A stretch of 64,000 nt of DNA from Macrocystis pyrifera (Eukaryota > Sar > Phaeophyceae > Laminariales > Laminariaceae). Each line of letters begins with the position of its first letter. The first letter of the stretch is position 1. The stretch is taken from assembly GCA_031763025.1 (NCBI GenBank), contig JASSKH010000006.1, positions 1,895,048-1,959,047 on the forward strand, given 5' to 3'. Positions 35,480-45,919 of this stretch are shown here, one piece after another. A program made the position numbers and the translations under genes. The notes beneath the pieces are model-generated. The model was not told where the DNA came from, made no database searches, and saw only the letters and a list, made by a program, of their open reading frames with translations.

Positions 35480-35587
35480 ATTACGGGGGTACATAGTTAA
35501 TAGGACCTATGGTATACATAAAAACCTATATATTTACCTATTTTTACCAACTAAATTTGGTCCCGTTAACTATGGACCCCCGTAATA
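35480..35587. mobile_element. M1 element, copy 6
   Basis: TTACGGGGGTACATAGTTA at the left, TATGGACCCCCGTAATAG at the right. Confidence 0.8.
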
Positions 35588-35599
35588 GTACTCTGCGTG

Positions 35600-37290
35600 G
35601 TGCAGTGTAGCACCGCATGTGCCAAAAAAAAAAAAGAGCACAAAAAAAATAAGATATGTTTGTAATTCGACCCAATCTCGACGAGATATTGGCGAAAACT
35701 AAAAAAAACTACCAGGTATAACTTTATCGTAATAAATCGTCGTTCCCGATCAAGGCGAAAAATGGTGAAGACTCAGCTGAAGGCTCGACGAGAAAACCGA
35801 TATTAGAGTCAGTGCCCAATTCACCACCCATCAAGAGATAATGCCGAAACACTTTTTCCATACAAAAACAAGCAATTAGACCTATGCCACTGGGAAAGCG
35901 AAGTATCAATAAAAAGTTTGAATTCCAAAGATACCCGCCAAAAAAAATTAGAACACGCTTCCTATGGGCATGTTTAGAAAAAAAAAAAAGTTTCCAACTT
36001 TTGGAAAAGCCCGAAAAAAGCAAATCTGGGGCCGATGTTGGGCCAAGATCGGCTTGAGAAAAACTCAGGCCGATCTTTGGTTCGAAGCGGCGAGATTCCG
36101 AGTCCTCGACAGACATCGATCGACAAAACCAACGATTGCGTCATGAATTCTGAACGGAGTGCGCTCGTTAGGGGCTCCAACCCACCCACGGGTCACCGTC
36201 TTCACACAATGGCCAGTGACGTGTGGCGGGCGCTGGCCAGGCGTACGATAAAAAACAATTAGCCGTTGGTGTGTACAAAACAGAAGACAAAATAACTCGA
36301 TCCGCCTCGAATGGCAAAATACAGTTTTTTTTTCAGGTTTGGGAGGATACCGCAGGACGCCGCCGGCAAGCTCTCGCCCCCTAGAGCATTTATCAATTTT
36401 CTATCTTCGATGCCGTCATCTATACTCGTTGGCCTTGCCCGACACCAAGCGGGTTGGCCGTGGGCTGAGTCTATATCGAGATCGAGCGTCTACCGTCGCA
36501 AGAGCTGATTTTTATCGGCGTGTTGACAATTTGCAACGAGAGAATACAAATTGCGCCGCCTGCAGCCGTTAGAAAAAAAAAGGAAAAGTCAAACATTTTT
36601 TCCCTTTTTTCCCACAGCGGCGGTACGAGGATATCTTCGGCTGTTTTTTAAAGCAATATTTTTGAAAGAAAACTTTTGGACTTCGCGTTACTATTGGCAT
36701 AGGTCTTATGATATTTTTTTTGTTTTTCTGCAATGGCCCGTTCAAATATGCGAGTTTCGAATCGAAAAAATAACCTCTTATTATTTACACGGCATACGCA
36801 GAAAAAACGGAAAGCGAGCCCTTCTTCTTTTTTTTTCGGACAAGTTACGGTCGGTTTTGTATGTTTCCGGATCTTTGTACCGGTCTTATCTCTCGAACAA
36901 AAGAAAAAGAAAAAAAGGGCTTGCTTTCCATTTGTGGGTTGATGCATGATCAACACCGTGTCAAAAATCCCATCCAAATACGTAGTATTGAGCGGGGCGT
37001 GGGCAATTAACCGATTTGGCAGCATCTTGGCTGGCCCAGCTCGTACGGCTTACCAGGTTCCTGGTGGTCCATAACCTCTCGAGAGCGTACTGGAATCATG
37101 CCCTCCAATAATCGACGGGTGGAAAGGACGGTTTAATGTGAAGAACACACACACATAATACGATCATGCAATATACATAATACCAGGTACATCGTATATA
37201 CCGCATCAGGTATCAGGCACATCGTACGTGCGGTATAGACAAGAGAATAAGTGTACCCTTCATGAGAATCAGTAGAGGATACCCCTATTG
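35600..37290. other. No recognisable gene
   Basis: A/T-rich with many A8-A12 and T8 runs. Several frames of 60-130 codons are all Phe/Lys/Arg rich and follow base composition. Confidence 0.5.
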
Positions 37291-37379
37291 ATGCCATTTA
37301 TATGACACGCAAGATAACACCTCCCCCCCCCTGCGACCCCCCTGCGATAGACTTCCGAGTCGATGCAACCAGCTCTCAC

Positions 37380-37650
37380 CTCACTCTGCATTTCTTGACG
37401 TGCTCGGCCAAGGCCTCCGTAGGGTCCTCCGAGACGGCCAGGACGCGCTTCTTCGCTGGCCGTGGTGGCTGGCGCGACAGCGGCGACGGTATCGCTGAAG
37501 ACGATGATAGCGCTGTCGGCGATAGCGGCGAAGGCGACATGGACAGCGCCCCTGCACAGTAACTGCCGCGGCCGCTACCGTGGCTGCTGCTGCTGCTGCT
37601 GCTGCTGCTGTGTTCTGAGGCCCTGCATCTTGATTCTGCCTGTTCGCCTC
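37380..37650 (-). CDS. Possible internal exon, Ser-rich then basic
   Basis: On the minus strand the frame ends ALAEHVKKCRVR at a good donor (GAG|GTGAGAG at 37,379). It opens with a polyserine run from a CTG repeat, followed by PRPAKKRVLAVSEDPTEA. Several possible AGs lie at 37,605-37,650. No partner exon found and no family recognised. Confidence 0.25.
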
Positions 37651-37689
37651 CACCGCCCACCCTTCACGTCTAATGGAGTCGAACCGAAT

Positions 37690-38215
37690 GGAATGGGATC
37701 AAACCGGATGCGAAGGGATGGGATGGGATGGGATTGGACGGATCGGGGCGAGAGAGCATGAGATGGGATGGAATGGGATGGGATCGGATGGGATTGGACG
37801 AAATGGGGCAAGGTCGCATGGCATGGGATAGAATAGGATGGGACGGGATGGAATGGGATGGGATCGAATGAAAGGTGCTACAGCAGTAGGACACGTAAAG
37901 GCCTCTTCTGGCATCATGGACACATAAAACACACCAACTTTGGCGTAGCGGGGCCAACAGTCAAGAGGCCGAACCGCGGTCTCCTCCTCCTCTTACTACT
38001 ACCATTTCTGGTACTATTAATACTACTTTTAATATTAAAACTACAAGCTCCACCTATCAATACTAGCATGTTCGGATAGAATGGGATGGAATCGTCCCGC
38101 CAGCTACATACCTGCTTGCAGACAGGCTGGTGTACGTATGGGGATCTACGGAATATGGTAAGGAATGAGACGGTACGAGATGAGATGGGATGGGATGCGT
38201 TCGGATGGGATGAAA
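37690..38215 (+). repeat. TGGGA pentamer arrays with a duplicated insert
   Basis: Diverged (ATGGG)n at 37,690-37,870, then again around 38,078-38,095 and 38,160-38,215. A 50-bp block with ACCTGCTTGCAGACAGGCTG is present at about 38,097-38,150 and repeated (CTGCCTGCAGACAGGCTG) at 38,225-38,275. Confidence 0.65.
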
Positions 38216-38757
38216 TCGCCCCCGCCAACTATATACCTGCCTGCAGACAGGCTGGTGCACGTATGGGGACATCAGTAGGAGCACAAGCCGAGCTAGGAGA
38301 CATTGACCACACAGCCTTGCCTTGACCTATTGAGCTATCCAGTGTACTATACACTGCTGTGACGCTGTGTATACGTGAAGCTGTTTTAGCATTACACATC
38401 TGTACCGACTTCTTTGCGCTGGTCGTTATGGCTTTCATTTTTCGGGCTGAATAGACCTCAAGATGTTAACGGCTGGTGGGCCTTTGTTTTTTTTCCAGCT
38501 ACACTAACAAAACTGTCATCGGGTTTTACCTTGCACCGCCCCACGTCCGAATGCCTCCCAAGGGAGGCCTTGAAATAGCTGCTACTTTGATCCGAAATAT
38601 AGAGTGCATTCGAATATTCACTCCAAAGCCCAAGCACCTTCTATATTCTCGAACAAAGTTGTACCTAGGGTTCACGGCCCAGAAAAAACTCATTTCCGTC
38701 GCCGTTGTCCTTGTACATATATTCGTACATACCTGCTATTACTATGCACTGTGTACT

Positions 38758-38866
38758 ATTACGGGGGTCCATAGTTAGTAGGACCTATGGTGTGCATAAA
38801 AACCTATATATTTACCTATTTTTACCAACAATATTTGGTCCTAATTACTATGGTCCCCCGTAATAA
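38758..38866. mobile_element. M1 element, copy 7
   Basis: TTACGGGGGTCCATAGTTAG at the left, TATGGTCCCCCGTAATAA at the right; among the least diverged copies. Confidence 0.8.
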
Positions 38867-39304
38867 TACGTATATACAACAGCAGTGCTTGGAACTGTTT
38901 TATTTAGATACTGTTGTAGTACCTACTGCTGTAGTATTGCACTTGGGTGCTACGAGGTGCTGAAAGCTGAGACCAAAGAAATGCATCGGGCTCGATTATA
39001 CGGCCTTTAGACATTGCACTATCAATACGAGCGAGTATCACCTTTCTGTCGACGTTGTCCTCTGCGTACATACCTTCGGAAACAGATCCTTTAGATGATG
39101 CACTACAAGTACAAGTACTACAAGTACTGCAACACCCCGTGTAGGATCAAGTAGATGCGATCAGTTCATGGATTCGGTGGCAGGCCAGTAGGAATAAAAG
39201 CTGCGATGACAAAGCTAGGAGGCGGCTGGAAGAGAGACACGAAGTGCAGCGAAGTGCCAAGAGCTACGAATGACGACAACGGTCGCGGCAAATATGTTGG
39301 GTTG

Positions 39305-39340
<36 letters not shown>

Positions 39341-41579
39341 CTGCTTCTTCTTGCTGCTGCTGTTACGGCGGCGAGAGCGCCCTCTCCAGCAACGAACAGA
39401 CGCCGAATAACAAAGAGAAAAGGAACAGGGCGAAAAAAAAAAACACTCGCAGCTCTGCGCGTCGTGTAAACCCGGATGGGTACGGATCTCCATGTGTGCT
39501 TTCAACCATTGCGATCCCGTGATAACGGCCAAAACAACGACAACCTTGGTATTACCGACCGACCGTCTGCGAGCAGCGTGAGCGTCCAGGAGTACGGGTT
39601 GGACCATGTTGTGCCCATACTGCTGTATGCCTCCTTGCCTTGTAACTCCGACCAAAACACGCAGCGTGGCCGTTGCTGGAATCGTCACTTACATTCGTCA
39701 ATTATTCTCCTCTGAAATCCCAAGAGGTTCATACATATCATACCAATGCCAGGCAGTGCCAGGTGTGTACCAGGCAAAGCTCCGAGCAGGGGGTGAGGGC
39801 TTAGTGGTACGTAGGGCGTACAGGGTGTTGGGCCTTTTCTCTGCTCAACCTGACTCAACCATGGAACTATATTAACTCATCCTTTGGCACTTATAACTGC
39901 TATGTCGCATTTGATGCCTCGAATTGTCGTACATCCTGGACCATTACGGGCATGCGCGGAGCCGCGGAGCCGCTGCGGGCGATAGCCCACCGCGGCGAAG
40001 CCCGCTTGTATACGTATATCGCTTCCTCATCCAGTCGAAATATATATTTTCAAGTCCCAGCAGTCTGCACGTTGTCGAGAGTGCGGCGCCCGTGCCATAT
40101 TTTTCATGCCAGGACAAATCGATCAGCTTGCCAGAGTGTAAGGCTGGCAGGCTGGCGCTGGTATGTTCGCCTCCCCCTTCTGCAGACATTAAATATATTG
40201 TAGGTGCCTATATCGGGTTATCAGGTTATGGGCTTTCAATAGGCGTATGACGTACCGTTACGATCATCTAAAAAAACATACTCCTCGTACAGCAGCAGCA
40301 GCAGCAGTGCAGCAGTATTACTGATTAATATTATGACGCACGGTTATGACCATGCATGTAAAAAATCATACTCCCATGTACAGCAGCAGCAGACAGTATG
40401 AGTACCACCCGACATGATATCATTCGCTGCCAATGAGCATCCATTGTTGGATTGAACACACGACGTATAGTAACATCTACTCTCTGGAGGCTTTACGCTT
40501 CCTTTTGAGGATTATATTAATCCTGCAATACACGCGATAGCTGCTCCTGCTGCTTCAGCTGCTGTTTGCCCCCAGTCTCGTGCCTCGTGTGACTCTCCCT
40601 TGTTTCATGCGGTTCTTTGATTGAATGTTGAAGCTTGCAGCGTGTGTTGCTGCTGCTGTGTTACTGCTGACAGGTACCGCAGCATACTCGTATGCGATCA
40701 CGGGTACTTAAAACAGAACTCACCGTGCAAACCAAGATGCTGTTCAAGCAGACTGCATGGTCTCCGTGCCGTGACGACCGTTGCGCACCTCCAGGCCTCC
40801 AGTCAGCACGACAAGGGACTCTCCAGCACCCTCTGCTGCGTAAACATTCGGAGATGCGGAGGGATTTGTCCGGGGGGACAGAACGGAAGAAGGACAAATT
40901 CGCAAAATAGGCGTTTTTATCCTTTTCTAACGACCAAAAGGACCATGAAGAATGCACTTGGAAATAATACAGAACTTTAAAGCTTTTTCGTACGAAGTTC
41001 AATTTTCCAGCCGTTTCACGGGTAAAAATCAAAGAAAAAAGCAAGTACCGCAGCAGGTACAAGCTGGCCGAATACAGATTCAAGCGGCAAGCGGGCTTGA
41101 CAGCAGGCACTTATTACGTTGACAGACCTGCCGTGACCTCATCTCTACCAGTCATACACCAAACCCACCTAGCCCGAGGATACAGGAACAGCTTACGGTA
41201 CGCAAAGACCCGAGGTGAGCTCGCTGTGCAGAGCGTCGGGGTAGGCCCCGTGCCAGGCCCATCGAGTGCTGGAATTATTTCGGATGTACAGCCGTTAGAG
41301 AAGCGGAAGTATTCGAGACCCAAACGAGAATTTTGCTTCCTTGAAAAAGCGTGCACGGTAGACCGAGGTGTACACTTCCCCTCGGGGAATCAGAGAGGCA
41401 TCCACGCTGACCTCCCTCTGTACGGCAGTCAGCCCCTCTGGACGTTCGGCGGTAGCCCTCTCGGAAATCGGAAAGCTCGCTGATGTATTGTACAGAAGGC
41501 AACCAAATCTCCGCCTGTTGAACTCTGCTCTGCTGCTCTGTCATTTGATGTGCAATGTCTGTTTGCTTTTTTTCTCCAG

Positions 41580-41703
41580 AATGCCAATCCTTAGCGTCAT
41601 CCCTGGAGACACTGTCCTGGCGGTCGCCATCAAGGATGCTACCATGACTACGTCCACCTTGAACCCGGCGAGGGTCACGACAGCGGTGCAGAAGATGCGG
41701 CCG
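41580..41703 (+). CDS. Exon 1 of the 41.6-44.8 kb gene
   Basis: Strong pyrimidine tract and CCAG acceptor before the ATG, GTGAGC donor after. The other two frames contain stops. It encodes MPILSVIPGDTVLAVAIKD and ends QKMRP. Confidence 0.55.
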
Positions 41704-44700
41704 GTGAGCTCTCGGCGGCGTTGCTTTCCATTCCTCTCTCACATGGGCGATTTCGAACTCATAGTACAAGGTTGAACACATTTGCATGCAGTTGATGAAC
41801 GGAAAAATAATATGTTTGCAGTTAAACACGCCGCGTCTTTTGCGTAGTCTATTTTCAAGACGTTTTATCGATCTGCAGCCGGCGTTGTCGTCTCTGTCCC
41901 GCGTTGTCTCAGAACGTTGTCTATATCGTGGTCTCAGTCGTCAGTTCGTTGCCGTATCTCGTACAGCTCCGCGGTGCTCTGCTCCGGCTTTCCTCGAAGG
42001 ATTTCTCGATGCTTTGGCTACTACGCCAAACGTACGCACGCTGCGCTCGCTGCCTCGACGCCGCGCCGAAGCTCTCCCGAGACTTCCGCAGTGTCACCTC
42101 TCTGTTTCGAGATGATCGCGCTTTCGTCGAATTTCTGATGACAAAACCTCGAAAACAAAACACACGACGAAATGGTGGATCCTTCCGTCTGTTTTTATAC
42201 TACTTTGAGTGTGAGGTAGTGTTTCATACCTGGTACAAATGTATGTACGTACGCACGCTGTCTTTGGTGCCACGTTTCAATGTTTCAATTCATGACAGCA
42301 GGTACAGCAGGCAGGAGCAGGATCGTGTGTATAATGCCTGGCCTGATAAACGCACATAGAAAGTCCAGTTCTGCGAAGATTAAGATTTGGTGGAGTTGCG
42401 GTCGCGACTTTTCAGTCTCGGTCGCGCTCTCCTCTCTCAAGAAAGGCATCAGGACGCCAACAGAAGCGCCCTCCAGGGAGAGAGGCCAATGGTACGGCTA
42501 TCTTCTACAGCAGTATATTTATTAATGTACTCAAGTACGTTTTGCTGTGTATGTCGGGTACAACATCGTGTTGTCTCGAAGACATTTTGCATAAAAAAGT
42601 TTATCGCCGTCGGAATTTATCCAATGGCGCCCCCTCATAAACACCGCAACTCTCTCAGATGACAGATCATGCATGTATACGTACCCTGGTCGACCAGGTG
42701 GAAGTATAGGTACGCACCGTACCATATCAGGTCTGCGTACGTTTTCACCAGTGATCGCTTGCGGTTACCACATATATACTGCTGTGGTTTCCTTATCACA
42801 ACATGGTATGTTTTCAGCGGGTGAGGTACTTACTTGTAGTGTACCAGGTACCATATAGTCACCACGTCGCGACTATGGTTGACGCACCAGACGTATCCCT
42901 AACCCTAACTCATCAAGCTACAGGTAACCCAGTCACATACTGGTATCACGACTTGACCAAAATGAAACATCCGTATTTGAGTTTCGGAAAGTGCTAAGGT
43001 GTACGTGGTACTGCTGCTGCTGTATTGTTGTACCAGATACTCGGTACCCGGCACCCCGCCCATCAAACCATTCATGGTGTACCAGCTAACAGCTTTGGAG
43101 TACTTGGTATGTCCGTTTACCTGAGAGTATCCAACGGCACCTCGTCTCAGTATGTTATACACCTGGTACTCGTACTCGTACCAGGTACCCGCGAATGATT
43201 TTTTATACCAAGTAGGAGTGTTCCACGTTTTATTTTATTTTTGACTGATTGATAACCAACCTACCGCGGATTAATTAGTACAGCCGCAGTGTCGGCAACG
43301 GCAGTCTTGACGTACCGGGGGGTTAGCGTGGGAAGATATTACGACGAGAGGCAGTATGGGACGAACCCGACTGTGGTCTGCTGTGCAAGTTGTCTCTGGT
43401 CACTCTTCGCTCTTGATTACTGACACGTGTTGATGGGGCTATTATACTGCTGTGTACGTAGCTCTTCTTGCCTCCTCCAAATGACTTCTGGGCGAGCGGG
43501 CAACTATTTCCTCTTTCAGAGGAATAACAGTAACGCCTCCACAACAATACCGTGGAAATGGGGTGACCATATGTATCATGATATCGCCCACCCCTGCTCT
43601 CATAATCGTAGACGACGTCTTACTTGTCACGGCTAAACCGCGCGTCACCTCCGCATATACGACGTTGTCCTCACCCTCCCCGCCTCTCCTCTCCCTTACA
43701 CAAATAAACGCAGGAATGGTCCGTAAACAAACGTCGCGTCAAGAGACTGCTGCGCTCGATGAACAACGATGCCTGGAAAGCCGCCGTCAACCCCTCGCTC
43801 AACGTCGCCGCCGCCTCCTCGAGTGAAACAGCAACTACAACAGCCACCTCCGCCGCCACCGCCACCACCACCACCACCGCTTCCGAGGCGGGACCGTTGG
43901 GGGGAGGTGCGCCGCCCCCACCCCCGCCTGCGGGGACCAACCTTCGGCGAAAGGAGGCCATGAAAGCGGCGAGGGTAGCGAAAGCTGCCGACAAGGCTGC
44001 CGCCGCCGCAAAATCGGCGTCGGCGAAAACGGCCGCGGAGAGCGCCAACTTCCGTCGCCACGCCCGGGACAACTGTGACACCGCTCCGGCGTCTCCGGGC
44101 TCGCCGGCGGCGGCCTCGCCCGTCGTCGGCGCTATGATGACGAAGTTAACGTTATCTAATGCTGTCTCGCCGACGAAGCTCGCGCTCGCGCCGCCGGCCC
44201 CACCGGGATCCGTGCCGATGCGCGCGGCGGCGGCGGCGACTTCGTCTGCGGCTGTGACAGCCGCCGAGAGTCCTACACCCTTTGCGCCCCTCGTCGCCGG
44301 CGCCGCCCCTTGGGACGAGGCCCCCGGTAATGTGAGCGCTACCGCTACTGCTACCGCCACCGCCACCGCTACCGCAGCTGACAGCGGGGATGGCGCAGAC
44401 GGACCCCTAAGTGAGAGTCTCAAGCTCGAGCCGGACTTTGAGTTAGAGCCGGGGGTGGACCTGAAGGCCGACCTGGGGATCGCTCCCGCCTGCAATGGTA
44501 CCACCTCCATGCCGGGCGTCGAGCACCGCGAGGCGGGAGGAGGGGAGGGAGGGGAGCCGAGGGTCGACTCTGGCATTGAATTTAGCACGAGCGGCCGGTC
44601 GGAGGACCTAGGGTTCGAGATGATCGATAAGGCAGAAGCTGTGGGGGCGGCTGCAGGGGCGGGAGGGGAGGGCACGCCACCGGAGGAGGTGGCGAGCGAC

Positions 44701-44760
44701 GCTTCACTCGCCGGTGGTAGGGCGCGGAAAGGTTGGTCGTGGGCGTGGAGCCGGAGCTAA
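41581..44760 (+). CDS. Unrecognised two-exon gene, ~389 aa, Ala/Pro/Thr-rich C-terminus
   Basis: Exon 1 runs 41580-41703 (ATG at 41581, one base after acceptor TTCTCCAG; donor CCG|GTGAGC). Exon 2 runs 43714-44760 (acceptor AACGCAG|GAA, stop TAA). Both junctions are phase 0, giving 41 + 348 residues with a 2,010 bp intron. The joined N-terminus reads through the junction as a compact helical, basic segment (LNPARVTTAVQKMRP then EWSVNKRRVKRLLRSM), perhaps a small nucleic-acid or protein-binding helix pair. The rest is low complexity: polyalanine, Pro and Thr runs (CAC/GCC repeats), an acidic patch near ELEPGVDLKADLG, and the end KGWSWAWSRS. The antisense frame is also long, but it lacks these splice sites. 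A further upstream exon in 41.1-41.5 kb is possible. Function unknown. Confidence 0.55.
43714..44760 (+). CDS. Exon 2 of the 41.6-44.8 kb gene
   Basis: 1,047 bp GC-rich exon, clearly richer in GC than its flanks. It opens with EWSVNKRRVKRLLRSMN and ends at TAA 44758-44760. The internal (ACCGCT/GCCACC)n and CCG runs are expandable repeats that encode Ala and Thr tracts. Confidence 0.6.
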   Translation, partial: EWSVNKRRVKRLLRSMNNDAWKAAVNPSLNVAAASSSETATTTATSAATATTTTTASEAGPLGGGAPPPPPPAGTNLRRKEAMKAARVAKAADKAAAAAKSASAKTAAESANFRRHARDNCDTAPASPGSPAAASPVVGAMMTKLTLSNAVSPTKLALAPPAPPGSVPMRAAAAATSSAAVTAAESPTPFAPLVAGAAPWDEAPGNVSATATATATATATAADSGDGADGPLSESLKLEPDFELEPGVDLKADLGIAPACNGTTSMPGVEHREAGGGEGGEPRVDSGIEFSTSGRSEDLGFEMIDKAEAVGAAAGAGGEGTPPEEVASDASLAGGRARKGWSWAWSRS

Positions 44761-45136
44761 TGTTTAGCTTTTGCGATATTTTGTATCTATTTTGTCTGTT
44801 TTGTTGAAGGCTATTTTCCCGCCTCCTCTTGCTCCCCGCCTTCTTCCCGTCCCCCGTCTTTTTTAGGGAGAGGGAAGGAGGGGGGGGGGGGGGGGGAGGG
44901 GGGGTGGTTTGTTGGTTTGAATGTATTGGTAGGGCACCTCGGGACGCGAGATGAGAGTAGGTGTGTATTGTATATGGTGGAAGGGCACGGCAGGGGGATG
45001 AAGAGGAGCAGGAGAAGTGTTGGATATACATGATAACCACTGAGCTAGCAGTCAACGTGGCCACTGAGCTACTAGTAGCAGTCAGCGCTAACTGCTAGCT
45101 CAGTGTTTATGGTGTATCTCTGACGAGGGGGAGTGA

Positions 45137-45412
45137 TTGTTAAAGTACGTGCTACGGGCGGCTATGATGTGGTGGCCGCTCGGTCAGGTGCTTGCGTTCG
45201 TATATCTCGCGTCGTCCCTCCTCCTTGACCGCGCGGAAAGACAGCTGTACTTGGTAGCTTTTCCCAACACTGTCGCATCGTTGCGGGACAAGGATTTGGT
45301 AGATTTTGACCCGCAACCTCTGCAGCATCACACACGTAGACCCTGTGTGGACAGGGTGATAATTTTCGTGGGGCGGGACGGTAGTCGCGAGAGAGGGGGA
45401 GTTCAGTGTTAA
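45137..45412 (+). CDS. Small open frame with one hydrophobic segment, status unclear
   Basis: 91 codons. WWPLGQVLAFVYLASSLLL could be a membrane helix, followed by a charged tail. Lies 377 bp downstream of the 41.6-44.8 kb gene on the same strand. No family recognised. Confidence 0.2.
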   Translation: MLKYVLRAAMMWWPLGQVLAFVYLASSLLLDRAERQLYLVAFPNTVASLRDKDLVDFDPQPLQHHTRRPCVDRVIIFVGRDGSRERGGVQC

Positions 45413-45919
45413 CGGCGGGGGTGTACCACTGATGAGCTGATGGGACCCCCCCCCCCCCCGCCCCTCGTGATTAGTCTGCCATTTTCCTGTCGTTACTAAA
45501 TGTGCGAGTCTTCTTGTGCCACCGGGCCCCCTGAAATATCACGATCATGGTGTTGGCAGCGCGTTGACAAGATATGGAAGGACTGGGAACTAGGGGGGAG
45601 GGGGGGGGGGCGAAAATGCACCGCAGGGTTGGTTGTACGTTCCTTGAGCAGCAAACTCGGACTATAATACCATGATTTGAGACAGAAAATCGATTTTCCT
45701 CGTTGGTGCTCCCTTGTTCTTCTCCCCCAGTCGCAAAAAGGAACTCACGCAGCTTTTGGGGGCAAGAGCGAAAAATGTATCCACGGGCTCCTATTGAAGT
45801 AGTTGATATGTATGAGTCGAAACGTTTCGGGCGGCGTATATACGTTTATTGTACAGAAAAGCGTCGTGCAATAAAAATAGAAAAACCCTTTGTTTTTTCG
45901 ATATGTTTTTCTGTCTAAG

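Noticed and set aside
43671-44675. 334-codon minus-strand frame
   Set aside because: Mirror of the plus-strand exon 2; GC-rich codons keep the antisense frame open and it lacks supporting splice sites.
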